DNA of 64,000 nucleotides from contig NW_023503608.1 of NCBI RefSeq assembly GCF_014529535.1, positions 6,250,501 to 6,314,500 of the forward strand, in the 5' to 3' direction. This DNA comes from Bradysia coprophila. Its lineage: Eukaryota; Arthropoda; Insecta; Diptera; Sciaridae. The notes beneath the pieces were generated by a model. It ran no database searches, had not been told where the DNA came from, and saw only the letters and a list, made by a program, of their open reading frames with translations. Made by a program: the position numbers and the translations under genes. This document shows positions 1 through 10,590 of this stretch, piece after piece (within the stretch, counting starts at the first letter, position 1; every line of letters starts with the position of its first letter).

Positions 1-602
1 CAACAAAAAATGTGGTCTGTAGTAATAAAAAAAACATTTTTTTACTTTGTACAGAAATTTAAAAAAATAATTGTATACAATGCAAGTTACGGACTCCGTA
101 ATACGGAGTATATATACCTAAAACATGTAAACGAATTGATGTTTTGTTAATTTCATAATATAAATACTGTAATACTCGAAGGTAACTTCTACACATGTTT
201 TACGTCTGTTGATTTGAGCAATTTGTAAATTAAAACCGGGTATTTGGTTTATACTTTTGTTTGTTTACAATTTACTCACAATGAAAATGCATAGAAATTT
301 TACCTTTGTAGCTCGAACATGCTCACACAACACACGCTAAGTAAATTAGATTTAAGTGCGGATGTTTCATTCGTTGTTAACCATTCACAGACGGTAAGAA
401 TATCTTACTTGATTTGATCTAAGACGTACTTTCACAGATTAGATTAAAATAAAATCCTATACTTCATTGGTTTTAACATGGTGGCGTTGGGCTCATTTAT
501 TCATTTTAGTTGTCTTCATCGATAACAAATGATTTAGCCATATGTAAAAGGTTATCGGAAGTTGGCTAATACTACTACGAGCTGTCACATATGGCTAATG
601 AT

Positions 603-778
603 CTGTTATCGATAACTATAAAAATAATGACAAGCTCTGGTTAATACGGTTTTTTATATAGGAAAATCTATGTAACGAAATTGAAGTACAAGGTTTGAAA
701 TCAACCGATTAAAAACACTTTCACCGATTGAAGTAATAGACCTGATAATAATACTTGTCATATGCTTGCCGTCTGTTA
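603..778 (+). repeat. Dispersed ~190-bp repeat, family 1, copy A
   Basis: The copy starts near GTTATCGATAAC and ends near TTGCCGTCTGTTA. Between them lie AATGACAAGCTCTGG, a block reading TTGAAGTACAAGGTTTGAAA, and GAAGTAATAGACC. The same ordered blocks recur at 1735-2012, 19998-20191, 29593-29773 (reverse), 32577-32677 (reverse), 39922-40050 and 55866-56036. No coding potential is visible. The outer ends (ATCTGTTA and TAACAGAT-like) are weakly inverted, so this may be a short non-autonomous DNA element. A SINE cannot be excluded. Confidence 0.7.
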
Positions 779-1734
779 AACTCACCTTATTCTGATTTCG
801 ATTCGATTAAGAAATCGACATTTGCCAACGAGTAAGATTTGGAATAAAAACATAGATTTTAATGTATTTTCACCAGCTAAAACATAGTACTGAACCAAGC
901 GTTTTGTAACGGAAAATCTGCCCCTTTTTTCATTATAAAATTGTGACGCAGTGGCATTATACCAACCTTATAAACTTAATTTATATGAAATATTTTAACT
1001 ATTGCGTCGAGGAGGCCCTCTGTGGTCACGATTGGTTCAGTACTATGGCTAAAAAAAACATTGAGTAAAAAGGGTACGATGGATTGGCACAGTAGCATCT
1101 CATATCTAAGTAATGGATTCATTTTTCATTCCAGTTCGGGGGATTGGTTGAGAAAGTTATGTAATTTTTTCGATCCATTTTTTGGTAAATTTTTTTGCAT
1201 TTAAATGCGACAGTTTCTTTATATGGTATTATTGATGGACTCTGAACAATCTGCTGTATTGAAATTTATTTTTTACAAGCGTGTAATCAACAATGACAGT
1301 ACAATAAAAAATATTAGTTTTTAGTGTCGCCTTAAAAATCTCTTCTGCTAACTACTGGTTCCTTTTAACCTGAAATCAAATGTTTTGTTTTTTGATTCAT
1401 TAACTATTCTTTGTTCTAAACCATTACCATACAATCGACGGGAACATGCAAAAACTGAAAACTGACAAAACTGAAGGTTATTTAATCTTTCATTTTTAAC
1501 GGGTTGTTTTGCGTACATACAGATTGAAGGTTGGGTCTTGGTTTGGTAGATTTATATGCGATCTAGTATGGTTTTCAGCTGGTTCAAATTCACAAACTGT
1601 GGATAAGATTTCTCATTTATGTTAATATGTCTCTTTTATCACGAAGAATTTATTTAACCAATACAGAACAACTACATCTTTGCAGAATTATCTCAAGATT
1701 ATCGCATTTTAAAACTTTATACTTTTATTGTTTT

Positions 1735-2012
1735 CACGATAAAAGTAATGACAAGCTTTGGGTAATATGGTCATTTATACATAGTAAAATGAGTAGAATA
1801 TTTGAAATCAACAGATTAAAAATACTTTATTCAAAAACGTGAAGTAAAGTTAACTTTACTGCACAGATCCAAAACTCGGCTACGCCTCGATCGGTAAAGT
1901 TCACACAAGAACTTGCACAAGAAGTACCATTTCCATCATTTGCCCCATTGATCGATGGAAGTAATAGACCCGATAATAATAGTGGTTATATACTTGCCGT
2001 CTGTAACAAACA
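1735..2012 (+). repeat. Dispersed repeat family 1, copy B, interrupted
   Basis: The left part (AGTAATGACAAGCTTTGGGT, then TTTGAAATCAACAGATTAAA) ends near 1838. The right part (ATGGAAGTAATAGACCCGAT, then TTGCCGTCTGTAAC) begins near 1945. The ~105 bp between them is absent from the other copies, so this copy carries an insertion of unrelated sequence. Confidence 0.6.
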
Positions 2013-2483
2013 GGTTAACTAACTGATCCAAATGTACAACATACAACAGCTCCCGACAAACTGTGGCCAATGAGCGTATTAGCATGATGATATTCCTTAA
2101 AGAATCGAGGTAAAGCAATTTTGGAACTTTTTGCAACAGTCATGGTAATGAAACAATTTATCTTCAATTTAAAAATGCGATAAATTTTGTGGGACCTCGA
2201 ATTTGTTTCACGATTTAGTGTTATCTTTGGAACAAAAGACGAAAGTAATTTGTTAATGTGACATGATCAGTAATAAACTGGAAAATACTAATTGTAGCAA
2301 AGCATTTACGGTGGGATGGAACTGCAGGGATTAACACGTACAAACTCTTAGATTGAGATACATTTTTGTGTGATCAATTAAAACCATTTCTCAGATTGGT
2401 CCTATATGTGAGCGAAATTTCAAAAGAAAAATGAAACAAAAAATTATTAACAGTCTGGTATCAATTTTAATTATTTCCAATCG

Positions 2484-3345
2484 TTAACCTGTCATCACTT
2501 CCATAAATTCTGTGTAAAAAGAAAAATTGAGAAATGTGAGCGATTGTGAATTTTCAATGAATTGAATTTCAAACGTACCCTCAAAATCAACAGTTCCAGA
2601 GCCATCAGCATCGATTTCTTCAATCATCAAGTCTAAATCTCCTGGTGGTATTTTATCGTCGATTTCATGAAGAATTTGTCGTAACACTTCAACGGTTATA
2701 TATCCTTTCGCTAAAAACAGATTTAAAAATTTTTGAATTTTTATTGTCCAACATGAAGACTCGTACAACTATCTTACAATCTCTATCGTATAGTAGAAAC
2801 GCTTCTCTCAGTTCCTTAGCAACGGCGTCAGCATCCTCTTCGACCTCAACATATTTGGAAGCGAAACAAGCGAATGGTTCGAATTCAACTTTTCCACTAC
2901 CTACCGGATCGGCCTCTTTTATAGCTAACTTTAACGCCCTTTCGTCCAACCGATGACCGAGCATTTCGACAATTGTCCCGATATCCTCAGCCAATATTGT
3001 GCCGGATTTCTCGTTTTCAAAGGCCAGGAAAGCATTCTTTAAAACTGAATTTTTCTTGATTATTCACTTGATCATACTTCGCACTCAAAACATTCACTTA
3101 CTTCGAACGGTTTCCTTGTCGAGCTCCGAAAATTGCTGAAATAAATGTAAAAAAATTTTCAGTTACTGGAATATGAAGAATGGGATTCACATCAGAAGTG
3201 AACTTTTAAAAGAACTTTGAACTTTGAAACCTTTCCAATATTAAAACGAATCGTTTCACTATTCGTATATTACATAACGTATCGGTTCACAGTTATTTTC
3301 TCAGTTAAATCGCTTCATATATTTATCTAAAAGTCTTACCACCAT
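2484..3345 (-). CDS. TpnC4: Troponin C, single-site flight-muscle type (five coding exons)
   Basis: Calcium-binding subunit of the muscle thin-filament troponin complex. Coding exons on the minus strand are 3345-3340, 3135-3102, 3044-2778, 2710-2579 and 2509-2484, giving 154 residues, the usual length. All introns are GT-AG and phases agree. The protein has four EF-hand positions. Site I begins with Glu and is degenerate. Site II reads [12 protein letters not shown], with Val at position 3 and Pro at position 12 where acidic residues are needed. Site III ([12 protein letters not shown]) ends in Val. Site IV ([12 protein letters not shown]) is intact. In insects a troponin C with only site IV functional is the F1/TpnC4 isoform linked to stretch activation of flight muscle, so I infer that isoform. 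The family is certain, the isoform is inferred. The two-codon first exon (Met-Val, donor GTAAGA) is the least certain part. Confidence 0.9.
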
Positions 3346-3590
3346 CGTTCCCAACGTTTAACGTATTTATCGAACGGTAAATGGACTGAATTATTATTTT
3401 ACAATTAACTTCAACCCCAGTTCACGCGAACGAATTTGTTTTCAATTAGTCTTTGATCAACCGACGTTTTCAGACTGAATTCCTTTATATCAAAATTTTA
3501 TTTTGTTATCAAATAGCTGTACAGCCACACGAAGTACAAATAATTATAGACCACCGACTTGGCGATCGATGTGGTATTTAAATCATTTAT

Positions 3591-3597
3591 TTTTATA
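3591..3597 (-). promoter_or_regulatory. Possible TATA box upstream of troponin C
   Basis: On the minus strand the sequence reads TATAAAA within GCATATAAAAATAAATG. It lies about 250 bp upstream of the proposed start codon, so transcription would begin near 3565. Position and strand fit, but AT-rich DNA produces such matches by chance. Confidence 0.3.
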
Positions 3598-4339
3598 TGC
3601 GATGCAATTAATTCGATTTCGAGCATAACAACTCGACGACAAATTTATACAGGAAAAGTGTCTCGTTAGTCGAGCGAGTAAGACAATCCAAAAATGTTTT
3701 CATCAATGCAAAAGATGTTATTCAATTAACTATTGCGCGGAAATGAAGGAATGAACGTGATGCAATGGCAACTGGTTATCATTATTATTTTTCCAATATA
3801 ATCACTTTTTAATGCCAATGTTGATTTGTGAACAAATATTTAATTAGATTAACATTGAGGGCTCTGAGGAATTTTTTTTCATCTTGCTAAATTTGCGAAT
3901 CGATCGATCTTCCGAGAAATATACTTCCTTTCTTTTGAACGAAACTTGATGCAAAATGTTTAGTCCTCAGTCTTTTATCATATCGTCTAATGTATGGAAT
4001 CTTTTACTTCATTTGTTTCAATATGACTTTACTTTAAAATACAATATGAGGCAGTTTTTTTAGTGACCGATTCAAATAAAAGTGATGAGCTTTCACTGTG
4101 CCAGTAACGAATATTTCTTCCTCACATACCTTTATCCAGGTCTCCCTTAGGTTATAATTAAATGTAGTTTTTTGTACACAATATTTTAAAGAACAAATTT
4201 GTGATTTCTTTACTACAACAATCAATGTTCATACACTAAGTATCTTGCATAATACGCAACTTTGTAACTTTCTTACAAAGTTTTGTAAATAAAGAATAAA
4301 AAACGAGAAAAGAAGACTTTTAACCTTTGAGGGAAAAAA

Positions 4340-4408
4340 AACTCTGTTATCGACAGTAACACCAAAAATAGACGATGACCTGCCGTTAATGTGATCTTAT
4401 GTAGTAAA
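4340..4408 (+). repeat. Dispersed repeat family 2, partial copy
   Basis: The stretch GTTATCGACAGTAAC, AAAAATAGACGATGACCT and CTTATGTAGTAAAAC shares ordered blocks with 28849-28990 and with the copy interrupted by the 43554-44868 element. It looks related to family 1 in its left third. Confidence 0.45.
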
Positions 4409-4527
4409 ACGACTGGGTGAAACGACGAATAAAGTAAAATGAAGTATTTATGAAACACTAGGTTCTAATTTAAACAAAAAATATCGGATTTTGTGATTAT
4501 ATCGCGAAACACACTCTCCGTTTCTGC

Positions 4528-4789
4528 ATTCTGAAAATTTTAATTCGAGGAGGAAACAACTAGGGTAAATGCTGCCACCATTGCTGTCTTGATATGACCT
4601 TGCAACAAACGAGCTGGTGCCTGTACACAATCCCAGAGAGCATGAACGTGTAAACACTTACCAGGGGAGAGGCCACTTCAGTCATCCGTAGCTTGGAACC
4701 ATGTGTTCCTGTTAAGGTCAAGCCAAAGCATTCTGAAAATTTAGAGGAGGAAACAGCTAGGGTAAATGATGCCACCATTACTGTTAGTT
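4528..4789 (+). repeat. Direct ~60-bp duplication, one copy protein-like
   Basis: A block running from GCATTCTGAAAATTT through GAGGAGGAAACA, CTAGGGTAAATG and TGCCACCATT occurs at about 4526-4586 and again at 4729-4783. The second copy is open in frame for about 60 codons from 4693. It has the acidic, lysine-rich composition of real protein (VKVKPKHSENLEEE) and follows a possible acceptor (TTACCAG, ending near 4664). The first copy is frame-disrupted. This may be a fragment of an old gene or of a transposon reading frame; I do not recognise the family. Confidence 0.45.
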
Positions 4790-5651
4790 TACTTAGCCTA
4801 ATCGATTTCGCTCTGCTTCACCCACATTTGTTTTTCTTTTTCGGTTTTCAAAATAGGCAAAGACGATCCAGCTAAGTCAATATTTTTAAATCCAAGGCTT
4901 ACGATCTTAGCATGTTCTATTAATTTACCAATTTTCAAAGTTCAAACAGTATTTGATAACCTAATGCGACCTAATTAGTAAATTAACGTTTTGTATTCCG
5001 ATTAATTACCAGTCATTACTTAGATCTTGGTGTTCGTTAACCAAGCGCTTGTTTTCAAACAGCACACTGAGTACATTGTATGAATTATCAAGAAAAAAAA
5101 AGTAAAATACAGTACACGTACATGTTTACGTTAATAAAACCATTATTATTCTCATCAAAGCGAAGGCATGTAAAGTGTTTGGAACGCTGAACTTGTTTTT
5201 GGTGAATTTTAACGGTAAAATGATACAGACGATCTTATGAGTAATCATTTTACCGCTGAATCAAAATCTTAGCATCGTATAACATACAGAAAAATTACCC
5301 ATTGACTTGCATGCAATGGGTTAGTGGTCGTGGCATAGAAGCTGACTTCTAAGATTAAATTAAATTTTTGTATGGTTATTATAATTAAAAATTGATTAGT
5401 GAAACCGGTTTTATTTTAGATGCTCTCTGTATTGCATCACTCGACAGAGTACACGATGATTTAATTCTCATCCAATGCCAATATTGTCTAATTCTTTTGC
5501 CTTTTGAGATCAGCTGAATTCGCTTCTTTTTCGATGAGATAAGCTCAAAAACCGGAAAAGCAATATTCATGTTTCATATTCCATGTCTGCATTTATGTAT
5601 GTCAGACTAGAGTTGCATCTTATCATCTTAACAGTGGTAATGGTAATGAGA

Positions 5652-5832
5652 GCGGGAAACTACGCGGACAAAAACTGGGACAGGTGCTATTTGCTATTGG
5701 CGCTAATAGAAGGAACCAATAAGAGAAAATAATTGGTAAATAGAAGGAAATAAGGGGCAAGTGGAAGGAAGTAGTGCGCCAATAGACACAAATAGCAAAT
5801 AGGTGGGACAAGACTTGCTCGCTTAGTTTCCC
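5652..5832. repeat. Palindromic (MITE-like) element, ~180 bp
   Basis: The left arm begins GCGGGAAACTACGCGGAC and runs to TTGCTATTGGCGC. The right arm is its imperfect reverse complement, from GCGCCAATAG to TTAGTTTCCCC. The centre is purine-rich (AATAGAAGGAA type). No clean target-site duplication is seen. There is no coding capacity. Confidence 0.7.
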
Positions 5833-6276
5833 CATCGAGGTAATGTCCACTCCACTTCTCATTAAGGCTTTCGTGCAGACTTACTTTCCTTTCCGGATGC
5901 TATATGTTATATCATTTGGCTATTGCGGTCTTTTGTAGTAACATGTGTGGTGAAACTAATGAAGTAAAAGATTCTCAATCTATACTACCAAAATGCAGTT
6001 GAAAAGCTTAAAGATTAAAATAACATAGATTTCACTACAGTCGAGGAAATTTAGTTTTCGGGTTTTCCAAAGGTATTAATCTTATTTAACCCACACTTTA
6101 TCCCACAACAATGGAATCCACAAATTTAAATTTAGTTAACTCAGCGGTCACAATGACGGCGCTGCAGTCACGATTTCAAAATGTGATATAGGGTGGATAA
6201 ACTAAATTTTGGTTTTGGTTACATTTTCTCTTGGTTTTTAATTATTACATCAGGCTTCTAAATTAAGAGTAAATTT

Positions 6277-6627
6277 ATGCAATATAAACCGTTTGAGTTT
6301 GAAAAAAGATGTTTTGTATCAGTGAACGATATAGGAAAGCGTTCAGTACGTCTCAACATACAAAAGAACGTAAAATATAATTGTACATTTAGCCACCCTA
6401 CGTCCGTCATCGCTTCTATTGTCTTCAAAAACATATTGTGTGCTTGTCATGATATGTATCAGACGTTTGTTTATTTATGTGTCTCATCTAAAATGCTGGC
6501 CAGCAAAATTTTGATCATTAAATTCAACGGCCAAATTGATCTAAATGTTAAAATAATTGTGAATAATAGTGAAGTTAATGTGGTTTTGTTTTCTCTTCAT
6601 AAAGGAATTTGCATCAGTTCGATGTAA
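6277..6627 (+). CDS. 116-residue open frame in the left arm of the long inverted repeat
   Basis: Unrecognised. It starts MQYKPFEFEKRC and ends HKGICISSM. It has scattered cysteines, no signal peptide and no obvious catalytic motif. The right arm encodes the same frame in the opposite direction. Because the arms are near identical, the open frame in both copies is not independent evidence of selection. It may be a degenerate piece of a transposon protein or chance. Confidence 0.25.
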   Translation: MQYKPFEFEKRCFVSVNDIGKRSVRLNIQKNVKYNCTFSHPTSVIASIVFKNILCACHDMYQTFVYLCVSSKMLASKILIIKFNGQIDLNVKIIVNNSEVNVVLFSLHKGICISSM

Positions 6628-7442
6628 AGTGCGGAGCACCATTAGAAAAAAAAACTTGTCGCTGAAGAATGATCAAAAAGTTGCTGGACGCAGTAGCTAC
6701 AATTAATGCTTTGCAGGATATAGAATAAAAATTAGAGAAACACCAAGAGCCGTCCATTTGAAATCTTCACAATCATCATTTCAACTAAAGGCTTTTTTTT
6801 AAACGAAACGCAGATTCGGAACATTCTTTTTCGCCAAATTACAATTTGGCATAGGAAATAAATTCAACTCTTTGTATAAGTGAAGCTCATGAATGAGCTC
6901 AATCATGAAAACAGAATCTGGTCAGGAATAAGATAAGAATATGAATATATGACGAACTTCAAAGTTCCTGATTTATAATCCTGAGATGCCTGCTCATGCA
7001 ATTATGCGATTTACGATTTCCAAAGAATTTTAATATCAACTTTTAGACAAAATAACAATTTCCAAGTCTGTTTTCTATTTGATTTATTTGATGTATTTCC
7101 GACCTCGTTCTAGGGTAATAAAATTTTCTGTGGATTATTTGTAACTTCATGAAAATATTAAGATGGAAAACCTCAGAAACATTCACATAAAAATTATGCT
7201 TTCCTAACTAATGTTGAAATAGCCTTTTTGCACTCATTAGGAACTTAGGAAAATAACTACTGGGCAGTCGAGACGGTTTACTTGTAGTCCGAAATTATAT
7301 TTTGGCTTCGTAGAACACAGATAAACACAAGAGAGAGGAATTATATGATATGCAGTGCATACTGTCCCGTACAATCTTTTTCTAAATAAAAGTTATAGTC
7401 AAATCGACAATATTGTATTATTTGGCGATTTGTCATATTTTG

Positions 7443-8215
7443 GAGTTTCTTCACACTTTGGCGATTTTTCTTGACAATTCATCATATTTAGTTGATTTGT
7501 TAAATCATCAAGAAAAGTCTCAGAAGTGTGAAGAAACGCCATAAAGACAAATTTTCAATTCTCTATGATCCTTGGAGTTTCTTTACTCTTTGGCGATATT
7601 TCTTGGTTTTTCTTCACATTATGGCGATTTTTCTTGTTGATTTAACAAATCAACCATAATGATGAATTGCCAAGAAAAATCGATAGAGTGTGAAGAGAAG
7701 AAGAGAAAAATCGCCAGAGTGTGAGGAAACGCCAAGGTGTAAAAATACGTTTTTGAAATGTCTCTACATTATCTTTCGTAAAATGATAGTGTCCTCGGGA
7801 TCTTTCGTTAAAGTATGAATTCCCTAGGATCGAACAAGATGCCGTTACCTGACGTAATTTCAATTCAATTTCAATTTTCATTTATTTCCAAGAAAAAACT
7901 TCTAACATTAAACACACAGCGTAGCTCCAGTATGCGTTACAATTCTAAGGAGCTACAACAACGTAAAATAAGAGTTTCCTTAGGATCGAACCAGGCAGCA
8001 TTTCGTAACTTTTATAAAAGGATAGATAGATTCACTAGCTTCGAACAAATAACGCCTTTTAGATAAATTTCGTAAAAGGATAAATTTCCAAGGATTTGTT
8101 TAATCACCACGAAGAATCGCCAAAGTGTGAAGAAACGCAACAAAGACAAATTTATCATTCTTTGTTTTTGCCGGCGTTTCTTCATCCCTTGCCAATTTTT
8201 TATTTTTGGCGATTC
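7443..8215. repeat. Short motif repeated in both orientations in the element's centre
   Basis: A motif close to GTTTCTTCACACTTTGGCGA, usually followed by TTTTTCTTG, occurs about four times forward (near 7445, 7575, 7610 and 8170). It occurs about four times in reverse (near 7525, 7670, 7705 and 8110). A perfect TTGATTTAACAAATCAA palindrome lies near 7635. The array could fold into several alternative hairpins. Confidence 0.6.
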
Positions 8216-8479
8216 TTCATGGGAATCATGATTAATGACGGCTACGAGCTTTAGCGAAAACGAATGAGATGTTCCGATCCGAATCTGCGAGCGAACTTCC
8301 GTTTCGTTAAAAAAAGCCTTTAGTTGAAATGATGATTGTGAAGATTTCAAATGGACGGCTCTTGGTGTTTCTCTAATTTTGATTCTATATCCTGCAAAGC
8401 ATTAGTTGAAGCTATTGCGTCCAGCAACTTTTTGATCATTCTTCAGCGACAAGTTTTTTTTCTAATGGTGCTCCGCACT

Positions 8480-8830
8480 TTACATCGAACTGATGCAAAT
8501 TCCTTTATGAAGAGAAAACAAAACCACATTAACTTCACTATTATTCACAATTATTTTAACATTTAGATCAATTTTGCCGTTGAATTTAATGATCAAAATT
8601 TTGCTGGCCAGCATTTTAGATGAGACACATAAATAAACAAACGTCTGATACATATCATGACAAGCACACAATATGTTTTTGAAGACAATAGAAGCGATGA
8701 CGGACGTAGGGTGGCTAAATGTACAATTATATTTTACGTTCTTTTGTATGTTGAGACGTACTGAACGCTTTCCTATATCGTTCACTGATACAAAACATCT
8801 TTTTTCAAACTCAAACGGTTTATATTGCAT
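8480..8830 (-). CDS. 116-residue open frame in the right arm of the long inverted repeat
   Basis: This is the mirror copy of the frame at 6277-6627, with Lys for Gln in the FNG(Q/K)IDL stretch. See that entry; function is unknown and it may not be a gene. Confidence 0.25.
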   Translation of the reverse strand: MQYKPFEFEKRCFVSVNDIGKRSVRLNIQKNVKYNCTFSHPTSVIASIVFKNILCACHDMYQTFVYLCVSSKMLASKILIIKFNGKIDLNVKIIVNNSEVNVVLFSLHKGICISSM

Positions 8831-9071
8831 AAATTTACTCTTAATTTAGAAGCCTGATGTAATAATTAAAAACCAAGAGAAAATGTAACCAAAACCAAAA
8901 TTTAGTTTATCCACCCTATATCACATTTTGAAATCTTGACTGCAGCGCCGTCATTGTGACCGCTGTGTTAACTAAATTTAAATTTGTGGATTCCATTGTT
9001 GTGGGATAAAGTGTGGGTTAAATAAGATTAATACCTTTGGAAAACCCGAAAACTAAATTTCCTCGACTGTA

Positions 9072-10008
9072 ACATTTATATTGACTTCATTTCACATACG
9101 GCAGGACCTTGCATGATCTGATTTGCTCAATGGAAATGTATAATCTTGTATCGCTAATTGATGCGTTTCGTATACGAATAATTTATTGTGTACTCAATTT
9201 ATCAATTTCGACATCTTTTTCTTGTGTAATTTCCACTCAACTACTCAACAAGACGTTAAGTATAAATAAAACTTTTATGATATTTTACATGTGTCCCATT
9301 TTTGTGAATAGTCATTCTCAGTATTTTATACACATACGATCAATCGAAATAAAGAGAAGAAGAAAAAACCGAATGAAATAAATTAGGTTCATAAGTTTTT
9401 ATTTCATTTTATAGTGGCTGATGGTTGTGTAAATAAATTTGATTATTTCTACATGACAGAACGGAAACAACTAAAATAAGTTGATTTGATGATAAGAGTA
9501 TTTGAAAGAAAAAACATTTCTTCGAATTTGGATGTTTTATCATATTTTCATATTTGTACAGACGCTGCACACTGCAGTCGATAGAAAATATTTTTATTTC
9601 AAATGGATGACGCTTCTTTTTTTGGTTTTGTCTTTAATATTTAAAAAGAAGTTCAACCAAAGATCGTATAAACCTGAGCCAATCACTTTTCACGTTTTTG
9701 GGACTGTACTGAAGCTCTCCTCAGTTTACTAATAACTGTTTACCGGGACCTTGCTTTAAAAAGTAGTTCTAGACCGACTCAACCCTAGTGGACACACATT
9801 ATTTAAAATCTTTGATCGATCCACTCGAAACAGACATCCGATTGGGTAGTATTTGTACTCGTAAATGTATTCTTGAAATTGTTAAATAGCTTCTCTCTTT
9901 TGACCTGAGATTTATAGAAATGTTGGTACTGTAAGCTTCCATCAAATAAAAATTGGACTAAATTGCTCAATTTCCTTGCGATATCATATTTGTTGTTGAG
10001 TTTCAAGA
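9072..10008. other. Spacer without recognisable gene
   Basis: AT-rich single-copy sequence between two repeats. Open frames such as 9109-9381 and 9502-9732 have low-complexity, hydrophobic or lysine-rich translations and no splice context, so I do not call them. Confidence 0.5.
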
Positions 10009-10200
10009 TTTAGCAAATTTTTTATGAATATTTCCGAAATTCCCAAATATTCCCAAGTATTCCCAAATATTCCCAAATATTCCCAAATATTCCCAAAATT
10101 CCCAAATATTCCCAAATATTCTCAAATACTCCCAAATATTCCCAAAATTCACAAATATTCCCAAATATTCCCAAAATCGATTCCCAAATAATAGGCCCTG
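10009..10200. repeat. 10-bp minisatellite inside a CAGGGCC-type element
   Basis: About fifteen units of TATTCCCAAA, with TTCCCAAAAT variants, fill 10025-10190. The right end reads ATAGGCCCTG (10191-10200), the same terminus as the elements at 23337-23511 and 47070-47394. The left end begins TTTAGCAAATTTTTTATGAA, which matches an internal stretch of 23337-23511, so this copy is truncated on the left. CAAGA precedes it and follows it, consistent with a short target duplication. Reading the repeat in either frame gives periodic WEYLGIFGN-like peptides that are not genes. Confidence 0.7.
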
Positions 10201-10240
10201 CAAGAAACTGTACCGGGTAAATAAACGAAAATGCTATTGG

Positions 10241-10442
10241 CACGACAGAGTAAAGTTAACCAGGCAGGAGCGCTGATTTGACCAGGGACCTGAATAATCT
10301 AGTAGCCCTATATTTTTTGCGAATAAAATTTTTCAACTTATGTCAGTGTTCATTTGAGTTCATTTTCATACAGTGTATTAGGTCCCTTATTTGACGTTTC
10401 GAAAATGAACCGCTCCTGCCTGGTTTATTTTACTCTGCCGTG
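10241..10442. mobile_element. MITE with CACGRCAGAGTAAA ends and 8-bp target duplication
   Basis: The left end is CACGACAGAGTAAAGTTAAC, continuing CAGGCAGGAGCG. The right end is the inverted equivalent, finishing CTCTGCCGT(G). GCTATTGG flanks both sides (10233-10240 and 10442-10449). The 8-bp duplication suggests a hAT-like mobiliser. It is inserted into the terminal part of the next inverted repeat (10443-10590), so it is the younger of the two. A 43-bp relative lies at 56192-56234. Confidence 0.8.
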
Positions 10443-10590
10443 CTATTGGCTCTATGTGCGAATAGTTACTTTATAATACTTCGGCAATTCGTACATTGTG
10501 CGAATAGTCTCTTTATAACACTTTGTCTATTCGCACAAAGAGGGAACAGACAAAGTATTATAAAGTGACTATTCACACAATGTGCCAATA
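10443..10590. repeat. Inverted-repeat element (TATTGGC ends), split by the previous MITE
   Basis: The left arm TATTGGCTCTATGTGCGAAT continues AGTTACTTTATAATACTT. It pairs with the right arm ending AATGTGCCAATA. An inner pair (TGTCTATTCGCACAAAG) lies at the centre. The left tip (GCTATTGG) is on the far side of the 10241-10442 insertion. Confidence 0.65.

Larger units (their letters stand above)
1..2483. other. Gene-free 5' flank with dispersed repeats
   Basis: I find no open frame with splice sites or family motifs here. The stretch is AT-rich and holds two copies of a ~190-bp dispersed repeat (603-778 and 1735-2012). The rest shows nothing I can name. Short open frames (for example 1022-1204 and 1627-1842) look random in composition. 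Confidence 0.6.
6038..9069. mobile_element. 3.0-kb element with ~790-bp inverted arms, TA target site
   Basis: Both ends read CAGTCGAGGAAATTTAG inward and are flanked by TA (6036-6037 and 9070-9071). This fits Tc1/mariner-type insertion: TA duplication and a CAGT terminus. The left arm runs to about 6825 and the right arm starts near 8285. By eye I count about ten differences between the arms, roughly 98-99% identity. Each arm carries the same 116-codon open frame (6277-6627 plus; 8480-8830 minus), differing by one Gln/Lys. No transposase is recognisable, so the copy is probably non-autonomous. The ~1.45-kb centre is single-copy except for short inverted motifs at 7443-8215. Transcription through it would give a very long hairpin RNA. 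Confidence 0.85.

Noticed and set aside
10020-10200. Possible CRISPR-like array (regular short repeats)
   Set aside because: Units are contiguous with no unique spacers, and the host is a eukaryote. It is a minisatellite.
10003-10243. Minus-strand frames with WEYLGIFGN-type periodic peptide
   Set aside because: Direct translation of the 10-bp minisatellite in two frames. Not a repeat protein gene.
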